NCBI RefSeq assembly: GCF_008728835.1
Contig: NZ_CP042582.1
Span: 3,894,217-3,958,216, forward strand
DNA from: Hypericibacter adhaerens
GTDB lineage: Bacteria; Pseudomonadota; Alphaproteobacteria; Dongiales; Dongiaceae
Direction of reading: 5' to 3'
DNA length: 64,000 nt
Made by a program: the position numbers and the translations under genes. Positions 16,797 to 26,231 of this stretch are shown here, piece by piece (within the stretch, counting starts at the first letter, position 1; the number at the start of each line of letters is the position of its first letter). Under the pieces are notes generated by a model, which saw only the letters and a program-made list of their open reading frames with translations, was not told the origin of the DNA and searched no databases.

Positions 16797-16961
16797 TTAT
16801 CCCTCACGAAAGACCCGAAGCGCGCGCCGTCCATCCCTGACGACGGTTCGCCACCGAGAAGGAAAGGGGCGGCAGCGCCGCATCGGGTTTGAGGACATGC
16901 CCACGCCGTGAGATGGGCCCCGAAAGGGCACGGCAGGCACCTGAAGTTCAGGAGACGAAAG

Positions 16962-18143
16962 ATGGCTCTCAACGCGATTTCCAACTACGCCGCCAACGTC
17001 GCGCACCGCAACCTGCAGAAGTCCGATATGGACGCGACCTCGTCGCTGGCGAAGCTCTCCTCAGGCAGCCGCGTGGTGTCCGCCAAGGACGACGCCGCCT
17101 CGATGGCGATCGGCTCGCGCCTCAACAGCCAGGTGCAGGGTCTGCGCCAAGCCAGCGTCAATGCCGGTCAGGGCGTGTCGATGCTCCAGGTCGCCGACGG
17201 CGCCATGGCCCGCATCAACGACGTGCTGGTGCGCATGAAGACGCTGTCGGTTCAGGCCGGTTCGGGCCAGCTCTCGAACACGGAACGCGGCATGCTCAAC
17301 ACCGAGTATCAGCTGTTGCTGGCCGAAGTGAACCGCATCGCGGCTTCGACCGAGTTCAACGGCAACCAGCTCGTCAACGGCTCGCTGACGACGGGAGGTG
17401 CCAGCGTCGGCACCGGCGGCGGCTTCGCGGTGGCCGACGGCGTGTCGAGCATCACCGGTCACGGCCTGACTACGGCATCCTCGGACAACTACACGCTGAG
17501 CTACAGCTCCGGTAACGCGACCTTTACCCTGACCGACGGCTCCAACAGCTATACGGGCGCGATCTCCTCCAGCGCGATGGATGCTTCCGGCAACATGATC
17601 ACCGGCGCCGGCGTGAAGCTGCTGCCGACGGGCACCAACACGGGCGATCTGGTCCTCTCGCTGAATACGGCCTTCCAGTCGGCCACCACGGTCGCGCCCT
17701 CGGCTTCCGCCGGCGGCCTGCAGTTTGCCGGCGCCAGCTCGGCCACCTTCAGCTTCAAGGTCGGCACCGGCACGGACGTGACCAAGGATGTGATCAGCGT
17801 CTCGATCGACGGCATCAGCGGGGCCAATCTCGGCATCAACGGCACCGACATCACGACGGTCAGCACGGCCGACGCCGCGTCGGACGCGCTCGGCAACGCG
17901 ATCGACGTCTTGAACAACGCCCGGGCCTCGATCGGCGCCTACCAGAACCGCCTCCAGTTCGCCGCCGACAATATCGCCTCGGCGGTGGAAAACACGGAAG
18001 CCGCCCGATCCAACCTGCTGGACCTCGATATCGCGTCGGAAATGACGACCTTCACCTCGAAGCAGATCCTGGTGCAGGCCGGCGTGGCGATGCTGGCCCA
18101 GGCCAACCAGATGCCGCAGGACCTGCTCAAGCTGTTCCAGTAA
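16962..18143 (+). CDS. Flagellin, filament subunit (copy 2)
   Basis: A 393-residue paralogue of the flagellin at 12194. It shares the N-terminal block (NYAANVAHRNL, LAKLSSGSRVVSAKDDAA) and the C-terminal block (MLAQANQMPQDLLKLFQ) almost unchanged, and also the same type of central domain. The differences are concentrated in residues about 145-300. AGGAGA 7 nt upstream supports ATG 16962. Its codons are closer to the bulk genome than those of copy 1. It has its own sigma-54 promoter and is followed by its own fliS-like gene. Confidence 0.95.
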   Translation: MALNAISNYAANVAHRNLQKSDMDATSSLAKLSSGSRVVSAKDDAASMAIGSRLNSQVQGLRQASVNAGQGVSMLQVADGAMARINDVLVRMKTLSVQAGSGQLSNTERGMLNTEYQLLLAEVNRIAASTEFNGNQLVNGSLTTGGASVGTGGGFAVADGVSSITGHGLTTASSDNYTLSYSSGNATFTLTDGSNSYTGAISSSAMDASGNMITGAGVKLLPTGTNTGDLVLSLNTAFQSATTVAPSASAGGLQFAGASSATFSFKVGTGTDVTKDVISVSIDGISGANLGINGTDITTVSTADAASDALGNAIDVLNNARASIGAYQNRLQFAADNIASAVENTEAARSNLLDLDIASEMTTFTSKQILVQAGVAMLAQANQMPQDLLKLFQ

Positions 18144-18205
18144 CGGCCGGCCGATCCCGAAAAGACCGAACAGAAACCTCAAAAAGAACAAGAAGGACCA
18201 CCGTC

Positions 18206-18613
18206 ATGACCATCATCCGCCACTGCGACGTCGACACCCTGATCGAGGCCGAGCCCGCGCGCCGCATCGTCATGCTCTATGACGAGGCCATCGCGGCCAT
18301 CCGCATCGCCGGGATGGCGGCCACCTCCGGGGACATCGAAGGCCGCTGCAACGCCGTGACCGCGGCGATGGAGATCGTGGGCTTCCTCTATGTGACGCTC
18401 GACACCGACCTCGGCGGCGAAGTGGCCGTCAATCTCGGCTCGATCTACGCCCACATCATGGCCCAGCTGCCGCGCGTGAACGTCTACAACGACACCGACA
18501 CGGCCGAGCGGCTGGTGGCGATGCTGGAGCCGCTGCGCGACTCCTGGAACGAGCTCGCCGGCCTGACCGGTCTCGTCTCCATGTCGAACGCCGAGCTGCG
18601 CGCCGCCGTCTGA
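18206..18613 (+). CDS. fliS: FliS-type flagellin chaperone (copy 2)
   Basis: A 135-residue FliS homologue. EAEPARRIVMLYDEAIAAIRIAGMAATSGDIEGRCNAVTAAMEIVGFLYVTLD and the repeated ending LEPLRDSWNELAG parallel copy 1 (LEPLRRSWHELVQ). It follows flagellin copy 2 after 62 nt, repeating the flagellin-fliS pairing. Whether each chaperone prefers its own flagellin cannot be read from the sequence. The GAAGG-like site in AAGAAGGACCACCGTC precedes ATG 18206. Confidence 0.87.
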   Translation: MTIIRHCDVDTLIEAEPARRIVMLYDEAIAAIRIAGMAATSGDIEGRCNAVTAAMEIVGFLYVTLDTDLGGEVAVNLGSIYAHIMAQLPRVNVYNDTDTAERLVAMLEPLRDSWNELAGLTGLVSMSNAELRAAV

Positions 18614-18656
18614 TCTCCTCATCACCGAACCACGGCGCCAGGAAGGCGACGTCTCC

Positions 18657-20360
18657 ATGGAAGCGATCCAGACCGAAACCGGCACGAGCGGCATCGCCCA
18701 GGGCCTGTTCGGCAAGACCCAGGGTCAGGCAGGAAAGGGCGGCGGCCTGTTCGCCGCCCTCCTCGCCCTGGTCGGTCGCGCGACCGGCGATGGCAAGGAG
18801 ACCGGCCAGAAGGGTGACGGCTCCGCCGACGCCGCGGCCGGCCTTCAGGGCCTGCTCGCTCTCTTCAATCCCGCCGCGATACAGAATTCGACGGGCCAGG
18901 GCTCGACGGGTCAGGGCTCGACGGGCCAGGATCTGATCGGCGACAGCGGCACCGATCCGTTGACGGCCGTGGCCGCGGCCAACGGCCTCGACCTTTCCCA
19001 GATCGGCGATCGCAACAAGCTGGCTCTCCTCGCCCAGGCCCTCGCCGATGCCCGGAACGGCGACGCGGCAACGCCGGCAACGGGTACCGAAAGCCAGGAT
19101 ACGGGCATCGCGCTGGATCCGGCCGCGACCCAGAAGACCCTGAGCCCCGCCGATCTCGACGCTATCCTGACCGAGCTGCGCGCGCGGGCCGCCGCCAAGT
19201 TCGGTGCCGACAACGGCAAGCCTGCCCTGACCCAGGACGGCATGAACGCCGCCCTCGCGCCGAAGACCGGGCCTTCGGCGCCGGCCGGCGCGACCGGCCC
19301 CGGCCAGGCGCCGTTGATCGAAGACACGACCCAGAATTTCGCGCCGGAAACGGTGGACCCTGCCGCCCCGACGGCTGCGCCCGCTACAACGCCCGTCCCC
19401 ACCCCGCCGGCGCACCCGGCCGTGGCCGCAGGCAGCTTCATCAGCGTCGAAACGACCGGCGACGGGGAGAAGCCGGCCGAGGATGCGGATGCGGCCACGG
19501 GCGAGGAGCCCGCTTCGCCGCCGGCCGATGGCGAGACAACCGCCGCAGCGGCGCCCGCGGCCGGCACAGCGCCGCCATCCAAGACCCCCGATGCCGGCAC
19601 CAGCCCGTTCCAGAAGGTCGAGGTGGCGCCGCCCACGAATACCAAGTCCGATGCGCGCACACCGGTCCATGCCGCGGCCACGCTCGAGGGCGACAAGAAG
19701 GCCGAGCCCAGGCCCGATCCGGCGACGGCGGATACCGACAGCGGCCGGACCGACAAGGTCGCGTCGTCGGACGACACGAGCAGCCGGGCGGCCGCCAGCC
19801 GCGATTCCGCCGATGCTGGCAGCAGCACGAGTGCCACCGCCACCGTCGCGCCGGTCGACGCGCGCAGCCATGCCGCCGCCCGCGGCCCGATCCAGGTGCC
19901 GGTCGAGAAGCTCAGCCAGTTCCTGACCCAGGGCGACCAGCTGCCGCTGCAGATCCAGCGCGCGGTCGCCAATGGACGCGACCACATCACGATCCAGATC
20001 GTGCCGCACGATCTCGGCCGCATCGAGATCAAGCTCGATTTCGACCGTTCCGGCACGATCAACACCGTCATCGCCGCCGACCGGCCGCAGACGCTGGATC
20101 TCCTCAAGCGCGACGCCACCGGCCTCGAGCGCGCGCTCCAGGATGCCGGCTTCAAGACCGACGGCAGCTCCTTGAGCTTCAACCTGCAGAGCGACCAGCG
20201 CCAGCAGTACCAGAACCAGCAGAACAACCCGGGCCCGACGGCCTGGCAGCCTTCGATCGCGGACGAGGCCGAGCGGGCCTATCGTCCGAGCTACCGTATC
20301 GCCAGCACGGCCGATGCGATCCGCGCGGTCGCCGATGGCCGCCTGAACATCGCCGTATGA
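18657..20360 (+). CDS. fliK: Flagellar hook-length control protein FliK
   Basis: A 567-residue export substrate that measures hook length and switches export specificity. Residues about 1-400 are Ala/Pro/Asp-rich and disordered, acting as the ruler. The C-terminal domain (about 415-520) has LPLQIQRAVANGRDHITIQIVPHDLGRIEIKLDFD, the FliK switch signature. A short SxGQG repeat (STGQGSTGQGSTGQ) lies near residue 80. flgD and flgE follow at once, which is the normal hook order. Confidence 0.9.
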   Translation: MEAIQTETGTSGIAQGLFGKTQGQAGKGGGLFAALLALVGRATGDGKETGQKGDGSADAAAGLQGLLALFNPAAIQNSTGQGSTGQGSTGQDLIGDSGTDPLTAVAAANGLDLSQIGDRNKLALLAQALADARNGDAATPATGTESQDTGIALDPAATQKTLSPADLDAILTELRARAAAKFGADNGKPALTQDGMNAALAPKTGPSAPAGATGPGQAPLIEDTTQNFAPETVDPAAPTAAPATTPVPTPPAHPAVAAGSFISVETTGDGEKPAEDADAATGEEPASPPADGETTAAAAPAAGTAPPSKTPDAGTSPFQKVEVAPPTNTKSDARTPVHAAATLEGDKKAEPRPDPATADTDSGRTDKVASSDDTSSRAAASRDSADAGSSTSATATVAPVDARSHAAARGPIQVPVEKLSQFLTQGDQLPLQIQRAVANGRDHITIQIVPHDLGRIEIKLDFDRSGTINTVIAADRPQTLDLLKRDATGLERALQDAGFKTDGSSLSFNLQSDQRQQYQNQQNNPGPTAWQPSIADEAERAYRPSYRIASTADAIRAVADGRLNIAV

Positions 20361-20374
20361 GAGGAGCCTAGACG

Positions 20375-21076
20375 ATGACCACCGTTCCCGGCGTCGGATC
20401 CAACACAGGCACGAGCTCCAATGGCGGCAGCTCCGCGCTCTCCTCGTTCTCGGACAATTTCGACAACTTCCTGACGCTGTTGACCAAGCAGCTCCAGTAT
20501 CAGGACCCGCTGTCGCCGCTCGACACCAACCAGTTCACCCAGCAGCTGGTCGAGTTCACCAGCGTCGAGCAGCAGATCGAGACCAACCAGAAGCTGGATT
20601 CGCTGCTGGCGGTGCAGTCCGACAACCAGGCCATGGCGGCGCTGAGCTTCCTCAACAACGTAGTCGAGGCACAGAGCGACCAGGTCATGCTGCAGGACGG
20701 CTCGGCCGAGATCTCCTACGACCTCTCGAGCGATGCGCAGACGGCCATGCTGGTCATCAAGAACGCCGAGGGCGAGACCGTGCGGACCATGCCGGTCGAT
20801 ACCACCACCGGGACGCACGACGTGACCTGGGACGGCAAGGACCAGAACGGCAACACGCTCGATGACGGCGTCTACGACATCTCGGTCCAGGCGGTCGATT
20901 CCGACGACGCGCAGCTTGCGGTCACGACCGGCACCCGCGGCAAGGTCGATGCGGTGCAGCGCATCGACGGCGAATTCCACCTGTCGATCGGCGATCTCGA
21001 CGTGCCGCTGAGCAAGGTCGGCTCGGTGCGCTCGGCGACGGCCGGCAGCAGCAGCGACAGCAACGATCAGACCTGA
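20375..21076 (+). CDS. flgD: Hook assembly (scaffold) protein FlgD
   Basis: A 233-residue protein that caps the growing hook and is later discarded. The N-terminal export and assembly segment contains FLTLLTKQLQYQDPLSPLDTNQFTQQLVEFTSVEQQIETN, the family signature. The rest holds the Tudor/FlgD-Ig region (TVRTMPVDTTTGTHDVTWDGKDQNG). It sits 14 nt after fliK and 48 nt before flgE. Confidence 0.93.
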   Translation: MTTVPGVGSNTGTSSNGGSSALSSFSDNFDNFLTLLTKQLQYQDPLSPLDTNQFTQQLVEFTSVEQQIETNQKLDSLLAVQSDNQAMAALSFLNNVVEAQSDQVMLQDGSAEISYDLSSDAQTAMLVIKNAEGETVRTMPVDTTTGTHDVTWDGKDQNGNTLDDGVYDISVQAVDSDDAQLAVTTGTRGKVDAVQRIDGEFHLSIGDLDVPLSKVGSVRSATAGSSSDSNDQT

Positions 21077-21124
21077 TTGCCTCACCCCTTCATCGCCACC
21101 AGAAGAAGACTTTAGGAGAAAAAA

Positions 21125-22822
21125 ATGAGCATCTACGGCGCCATGTTTTCCGGTGTGTCGGGCCTCGCGGCGCAGAGCCAGGCCCTCGGCATGATCTCGG
21201 ACAACATCTCGAACGTGAACACCGTCGGCTACAAGGGCACCAAGGCCCAGTTCCAAACCCTGGTGACGGAAGCCGCGTCGCGCTCGACCTATTCGCCCGG
21301 TGGGGTGCGCTCCTCGCCCAACCAGATGATCGACCGCCAGGGCCTGCTGCAGGGCTCTTCCTCGCCGACCGATGTGGCGCTGGTGGGCAACGGCTTCTTC
21401 GTCGTCAACCAGGCGGCCAATCCGGGCGTCGGCAACAACTACATGTACACCCGCGCCGGCCATTTCACGACCGACTCCAACGGCAACCTGACGCAGAACG
21501 GCTATTACCTGCAGGGCTGGCGCCTGGACAACCAGGGCAACCTGCCGCCCAACACCAACCTGCTGCAGAGCCTCGAGACGGTGAACGTCTCGAACCTGAC
21601 CGGCACCGCGCGCCCGACCTCGAACATCCAGTGGGCGCTGAACCTGCCGGCCAACGACATCACCGGCTCGACCCACGACACCTCGGTCCAGCTCTATGAC
21701 AAGCAGGGCACGACGCAGGTCATGAACATGACCTGGGCCAAGACCGGCGCCAACACCTGGACGCTGCTGGGCAGCCTCGCCGGCGGCGGCAACTACGCCT
21801 CCGACGATACCGGCGCCGCGACCTTCGCCACGGCCACGACCAACTATTTCCCGACGGCGACGCTCTCCGACACCTCGAACTTCGGGCTCACGGCCGCCTC
21901 GGGCAATATCAGCGGCCTGGTCGGTCCCTTCACGGTCAACGCCCCCGGCGGCGCGCCGCCGAACAGCACGACGATCACGGTCAATATCGGCGCCACCGCC
22001 TTCACGGCGACGGTGCCGACCGTGGCCGGCAATGATCTCACCAACACGGATCAGCTGACCTTCACCGACGGTGCCGGCGGCAGCTTCACCCTCGACCTGA
22101 ACGGCGCCTCGACCTACGACCTCGACGTGGCGGGCGACCGGACTGCGCTGGCCACCAACCTGGGCGCCGCCTTCACCACGGTCAATTTCCAGAACAACGC
22201 CACCAACGGCGTGCCGCTGGCGACCGTGACCTTCAATGCCGATGGCACGCTGGGCGGAATCGTGCCGACGGCGCCCTATGCCACGGTCGACACCAACAAC
22301 CACCTGAACTTCCTGGTCGACTACGACAACGACCCGCTCACCAACTCGAGCCAGGACCGCCAGCAGGTCACGCTCGATCTCGGCACGCCGGGCATGCCCG
22401 ACGGCGTCACCCAGTTCGCCGGCGAATATGCCGCCAAGGTGAACGCTCAGGACGGCCTGACCTACGGCTCCTTCACCGGCATCTCGATCAACGAGGACGG
22501 CATCGTGACGGCCCTGTTCGACAATGGCGAGCAGCGCGACATCTTCAAGCTGCCGATCGCGACCTTCCGCAACCCGAACGGCCTGGCCGCCCAGAACGGC
22601 AACGCCTACCAGACCACGACCTATTCGGGCGATCCGGTCCTGCTCGAGGCCAACACGGCGGGCGCGGGCAAGGTTTCGCCCTCCTCGCTCGAATCCTCGA
22701 CGGTCGACCTGGCCGAGGAGTTCACGAACATGATCATCACGCAGCGCGCCTATTCGGCCTCGGCCAAGGTCATCACGACCGCGGACGACATGCTGAACGA
22801 GCTGCTGCAGATCCGCCGTTAA
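21125..22822 (+). CDS. flgE: Flagellar hook protein FlgE
   Basis: A 565-residue hook subunit. MSIYGAMFSGVSGLAAQSQALGMISDNISNVNTVGYKG is the rod/hook N-terminal motif. The C terminus EEFTNMIITQRAYSASAKVITTADDMLNELLQIRR is the matching helix that closes the D0 domain. It is longer than enteric FlgE (about 400), with an enlarged middle, as in Caulobacter. TAGGAGAAAAAA gives a strong ribosome site. It is the last gene of the hook unit. Confidence 0.94.
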   Translation: MSIYGAMFSGVSGLAAQSQALGMISDNISNVNTVGYKGTKAQFQTLVTEAASRSTYSPGGVRSSPNQMIDRQGLLQGSSSPTDVALVGNGFFVVNQAANPGVGNNYMYTRAGHFTTDSNGNLTQNGYYLQGWRLDNQGNLPPNTNLLQSLETVNVSNLTGTARPTSNIQWALNLPANDITGSTHDTSVQLYDKQGTTQVMNMTWAKTGANTWTLLGSLAGGGNYASDDTGAATFATATTNYFPTATLSDTSNFGLTAASGNISGLVGPFTVNAPGGAPPNSTTITVNIGATAFTATVPTVAGNDLTNTDQLTFTDGAGGSFTLDLNGASTYDLDVAGDRTALATNLGAAFTTVNFQNNATNGVPLATVTFNADGTLGGIVPTAPYATVDTNNHLNFLVDYDNDPLTNSSQDRQQVTLDLGTPGMPDGVTQFAGEYAAKVNAQDGLTYGSFTGISINEDGIVTALFDNGEQRDIFKLPIATFRNPNGLAAQNGNAYQTTTYSGDPVLLEANTAGAGKVSPSSLESSTVDLAEEFTNMIITQRAYSASAKVITTADDMLNELLQIRR

Positions 22823-23028
22823 CGCCCGCGTTAACAGCGATTGACGATTGATTGACGAAGCCTGCGGCCGTCGCGATCCGAGAAGGTTCGTGACGGCCGG
22901 TCTTCCCCGCATATATCGCTGTTTAACCGTCCGATTTAGGCCTTCCTTAAAGCCAATGGGATTACGCTCTGTCCAGGTCGCGGGCAATTCCGGCCCAAGG
23001 CCATCGGTCCAAGACGGAGCGAACCGCA

Positions 23029-23319
23029 ATGACGCTCGATCGCCCAGGTAGGTCGCATCGGATCATCGGCCCCGACGGGCTGCCGCTGTCCCTCGACGAT
23101 CTTCCGCCGCCCGGCACCAAGCGCTGGGTCATCCGGCGGAAGGCCGAGGTCGTGACCGGCGTGCGCGCCGGCCTTCTCACGCTCGAGGAGGCCTGCGAGC
23201 GCTACCAGCTTTCCGTCGAGGAGTTCCTGAGCTGGCAGCGCCAGATCGACGCCCACGGCATCAAGGGCCTTCGGGTCACGCGTCTCCAGGACTATCGCGA
23301 GCCTGCGCGCTATCCGTGA
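23029..23319 (+). CDS. sciP: SciP, CtrA-inhibitory transcription factor (DUF1153)
   Basis: A 96-residue helix-turn-helix protein of the DUF1153/SciP family. IGPDGLPLSLDDLPPPGTKRWVIRRKAEVVTGVRAGLLTLEEACERY is the conserved core. In Caulobacter, SciP binds CtrA at promoters and blocks recruitment of RNA polymerase, restricting CtrA output to part of the cell cycle. It lies between flgE and fliF here. The start ATG 23029 leaves a 93-97 residue protein, the normal size. CtrA and ChpT are encoded in the same window. Confidence 0.9.
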   Translation: MTLDRPGRSHRIIGPDGLPLSLDDLPPPGTKRWVIRRKAEVVTGVRAGLLTLEEACERYQLSVEEFLSWQRQIDAHGIKGLRVTRLQDYREPARYP

Positions 23320-23372
23320 CGCCTGTTATCCACAGGCTCAGGGCGGCGAACCTTTCGAGATGATGAATCGGG

Positions 23373-23389
23373 CCGGCAGAACTTGCCGG
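23373..23389. promoter_or_regulatory. Palindrome CCGGCA-N5-TGCCGG upstream of fliF
   Basis: CCGGCAGAACTTGCCGG is a perfect copy of the palindrome found before both flagellin genes. It lies 171 nt upstream of the fliF start. In Caulobacter, FlbD binds such ftr sites to repress fliF and activate later genes. Confidence 0.6.
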
Positions 23390-23394
23390 TTTAC

Positions 23395-23411
23395 CCGGCA
23401 ATTTCTGCCGC
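23395..23411. promoter_or_regulatory. Second palindrome upstream of fliF
   Basis: CCGGCAATTTCTGCCGC has one mismatch from the perfect palindrome. Its centre is 22 nt (about two helical turns) from the first, so both can be bound on the same face. It ends 4 nt before a CtrA-like box. Confidence 0.55.
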
Positions 23412-23414
23412 CGA

Positions 23415-23430
23415 TTAAGAGCTTCTTCAC
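23415..23430. promoter_or_regulatory. CtrA box upstream of fliF
   Basis: TTAAGAGCTTCTTCAC matches TTAA-N7-TTAAC with one mismatch (C for A). Together with the adjacent palindromes it reproduces the known layout of a Caulobacter class II fliF promoter. The 240-nt gap 23320-23559 holds these sites and no gene. Confidence 0.55.
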
Positions 23431-23559
23431 CTCGCACGCCTAGCGTCGGGCCTATCGAAAGGCCCCACGCAAAACGGCGCGAATGTTCCCGAAATTCCGG
23501 CTTGAAGTCCCCGCCCCCGATCGCAGGCCCGCTTTCGGCCGCCAGATCGAGAGGGCGTC

Positions 23560-25188
23560 ATGATGGAGACCCTGCGCAAGCTCGGCCCCGTCAAGCTCGG
23601 CGCGCTTGGCGGCATGGCGCTTCTGCTGCTGGGATTCTTCGCCTTCATCGCGATGCGCCTGTCGAGCCCCGACATGGCACTGCTCTATGCCGATCTCGAC
23701 CCGGCCGACAGCAGTCACATCGTCGAGAAGCTCGACCAGATGGGCATCCCCTACCAACTCGGCGCCGACGGTACCTCGATCCGGGTGCCCGCCGACCAGG
23801 CGCTCAAGCTGCGCATGTCGATGGCCCAGGAGGGCCTGCCCGGCGGCGGCTCGATCGGCTACGAGATCTTCGATCAGCAGCAGCCGCTCGGCACCACCAG
23901 CTTCGAGCAGCAGGTCAACAAGCTGCGCGCCATGGAAGGCGAGCTGGCGCGGACCATCAAGACCATCGACCTGGTCAAGAACGCGCGCGTCCATCTGGTG
24001 ATCCCGGAGCGCCAGCTCTTCGCCAAGGAGCAGCCAAGCCCCTCGGCCTCGATCATCCTGACGATGGCCGGCGGCGCCGTCCTCGACAAGCAGCAGGTCT
24101 CGGCCATCGAGCATCTGGTCGCGGCGGCCGTGCCGGGCCTCAAGCCCAACGCCGTCTCGATCGTGGATTCCACCGGCACGCTGCTGGCGCCCGGCAATGG
24201 CGACAGCGACGACGGGCTCTCCGGCTCCGCCGAGGAGGCCCGCCTCTCCTACGAGAACAAGATCCGCCGCAGCATCGAGGAGCTGCTCCAGCGCACGCTG
24301 GGCTATGGCAAGATCCGCGCCGAGGTCACCGCCGACCTCGACTTCGACCGCGTCACCACCAATTCCGAGACCTACAATCCAGACGGCCAGGTGGTGCGCT
24401 CGACCCAGACGGTCGAGGAGAAGAACGATTCCTCCGACGCCCAGGCCAGCGACCAGGTCACCGTCGCCAACAACCTGCCCAACCCCACGGGCGGCAGCGG
24501 CGGCGGCGGCACGACCAGCGCCAGCCGCTCGCAGCGCACCGAGGAGACCGTCAACTACGAGATCTCCAAGGAGACGCAGGTCCATATCCGCGAGACCGGG
24601 CAGGTCAAGAAGCTCTCGGTCGCGGTCCTGGTCGACGGCACCTACACCGCCGCCGCCGACGGCACGACGGCCTATGCGCCGCGCTCCGCCGAGGAGCTCG
24701 ACCAGATCGGCAAGCTGGTCAAGAGCGCCATCGGCTATGACGAGAAGCGCGGCGACACAGTCGAAGTCGTCAATATGCGCTTCGCCGACAATGCCGAGCT
24801 GGGCAGCGATGCCAGCGCCGGCCTGTTCATGGGCTTCAGCCGCTCCGACCTGGTGCGGATCGTCGAGATGCTGGTTCTCGCCCTGCTCGGCGCGCTGGCC
24901 ATCATGTTCGGCGTCCGCCCGATCCTGAACCGGCTGCTCTCGCCGTCGCGGCCCGAGGCCCAGGCCCAGATCACCGACCAGAGCGCCCAGGCGGCCCTGC
25001 CGGCGCCCGACGGCACCGCGGCCCTGACGGGCCCGACCACCACGGACGAGATCGAACGGATGATCGACATCGGCCAGATCGAAGGCCAGGTGCGCGCCTC
25101 CTCGATCCGGAAGATCAGCGAGCTCGTGTCCAAGCACCCCGAAGAGGCCGTCGGCATCATGCGCGGCTGGATGTACCAGGACAGCTAG
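23560..25188 (+). CDS. fliF: Flagellar MS-ring protein FliF
   Basis: A 542-residue inner-membrane ring protein. One transmembrane helix near residues 14-31 ([19 protein letters not shown]) and another near 420-445 ([26 protein letters not shown]) bracket the periplasmic YscJ/FliF domains. [27 protein letters not shown] and [24 protein letters not shown] are family hallmarks. The C-terminal tail binds FliG. ATG 23563 is an alternative start three bases on. It opens the fliF-fliG-fliH-fliN operon. Confidence 0.95.
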   Translation: MMETLRKLGPVKLGALGGMALLLLGFFAFIAMRLSSPDMALLYADLDPADSSHIVEKLDQMGIPYQLGADGTSIRVPADQALKLRMSMAQEGLPGGGSIGYEIFDQQQPLGTTSFEQQVNKLRAMEGELARTIKTIDLVKNARVHLVIPERQLFAKEQPSPSASIILTMAGGAVLDKQQVSAIEHLVAAAVPGLKPNAVSIVDSTGTLLAPGNGDSDDGLSGSAEEARLSYENKIRRSIEELLQRTLGYGKIRAEVTADLDFDRVTTNSETYNPDGQVVRSTQTVEEKNDSSDAQASDQVTVANNLPNPTGGSGGGGTTSASRSQRTEETVNYEISKETQVHIRETGQVKKLSVAVLVDGTYTAAADGTTAYAPRSAEELDQIGKLVKSAIGYDEKRGDTVEVVNMRFADNAELGSDASAGLFMGFSRSDLVRIVEMLVLALLGALAIMFGVRPILNRLLSPSRPEAQAQITDQSAQAALPAPDGTAALTGPTTTDEIERMIDIGQIEGQVRASSIRKISELVSKHPEEAVGIMRGWMYQDS

Positions 25189-25204
25189 GCGAAGGCAGGC
25201 AGAC

Positions 25205-26221
25205 GTGGCTGAACTGACGAAACTCGAGAGCCTCTCCGGCGCCCAGAAGGCGGCGATCATGATGCTGTCCGTGGGCGAGGAAGGCGCGCAGCAGCTGTTT
25301 GCTCTCATGGACGAGGACGAGATCAAGGAGATCTCGCAGACCATGGCCAATCTCGGCATGATCCATTCCTCCGTCGTCGAGCAGCTCTTCGTCGAGTTCG
25401 CGAACCGGATGACCTCCACGGGCTCGCTCCACGGCTCCTTCGAGAGCACCGAGCGTCTGCTGATGAAGGTGCTGGCCAAGGACAAGGTCGACGCCATCAT
25501 GGACGAGATCCGCGGTCCCGCGGGCCGGACCATGTGGGACAAGCTCGGCAACGTCAACGAGGTGGTGCTCGCCAACTATCTCAAAAACGAGTATCCCCAG
25601 ACCGTCACGGTCGTGCTGTCCAAGGTGAAGTCGGATCACGCCGCCCGCGTCCTGAGCCATCTGCCCGAAGCCTTCGCCATGGAGGTCATCATGCGCATGC
25701 TGCGCATGGAGGCCGTCCAGCGCGACGTGCTGGACGACGTCGAGCGCACGCTGCGCACCGAATTCATGACCAACCTCGCCCGCACCAACCGGCGCGACGC
25801 GCACGAGCTGGTGGCGGAGATCTTCAACAATCTCGACCGCAACACCGAAGGCCGCTTCATGGCCTCGCTCGAGGAGCGCAACCGCGACTCCGCCGAGCGC
25901 ATCAAGGCCCTGATGTTCACCTTCGAGGACCTGGGCAAGCTCGATCCCGGCGGCGTCCAGACGCTGCTGCGCGCGGTCGAGAAGGACAAGCTCGGCGTCG
26001 CCCTCAAGGGCGCGTCGGAGGATCTGCGCGAGCTCTTCTTCTCCAACATGTCCGAGCGCGCCGGCAAGATGCTGCGCGAGGACATGGCGGCGATGGGACC
26101 GGTCAGGCTGCGCGACGTCGACGATGCGCAGCAGGCCATGGTCCAGATCGCCAAGGACCTCGCCGCCAAGGGCGAGATCATCCTGTCGGACAAGAAGGGC
26201 GAAGACGAGCTGATCTATTAG
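25205..26221 (+). CDS. fliG: Flagellar motor switch protein FliG
   Basis: A 338-residue C-ring protein that meets the stator and generates torque. The N-terminal domain begins [22 protein letters not shown]; the middle domain has HPQ-like and armadillo segments ([17 protein letters not shown]). The C-terminal domain carries the charged torque helix ([39 protein letters not shown]). It starts with GTG, 16 nt after fliF. Confidence 0.95.
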   Translation: MAELTKLESLSGAQKAAIMMLSVGEEGAQQLFALMDEDEIKEISQTMANLGMIHSSVVEQLFVEFANRMTSTGSLHGSFESTERLLMKVLAKDKVDAIMDEIRGPAGRTMWDKLGNVNEVVLANYLKNEYPQTVTVVLSKVKSDHAARVLSHLPEAFAMEVIMRMLRMEAVQRDVLDDVERTLRTEFMTNLARTNRRDAHELVAEIFNNLDRNTEGRFMASLEERNRDSAERIKALMFTFEDLGKLDPGGVQTLLRAVEKDKLGVALKGASEDLRELFFSNMSERAGKMLREDMAAMGPVRLRDVDDAQQAMVQIAKDLAAKGEIILSDKKGEDELIY

Positions 26222-26231
26222 AAAGATCGAC

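Noticed and set aside
22920-22955. CtrA box upstream of sciP
   Set aside because: TTAA elements are present, but the best match to TTAA-N7-TTAAC has at least two mismatches in the second half.
20291-23029. 912-residue open frame on the minus strand over flgD and flgE
   Set aside because: Antisense to clear flagellar genes, with Arg/Gly/Val low-complexity translation and no family resemblance.
23373-23411. Sigma-54 promoter upstream of fliF
   Set aside because: GG and GC dinucleotides here are 8 nt apart, not 10, and belong to the palindromes. No proper TGGC-N8-TTGC element was found before fliF.
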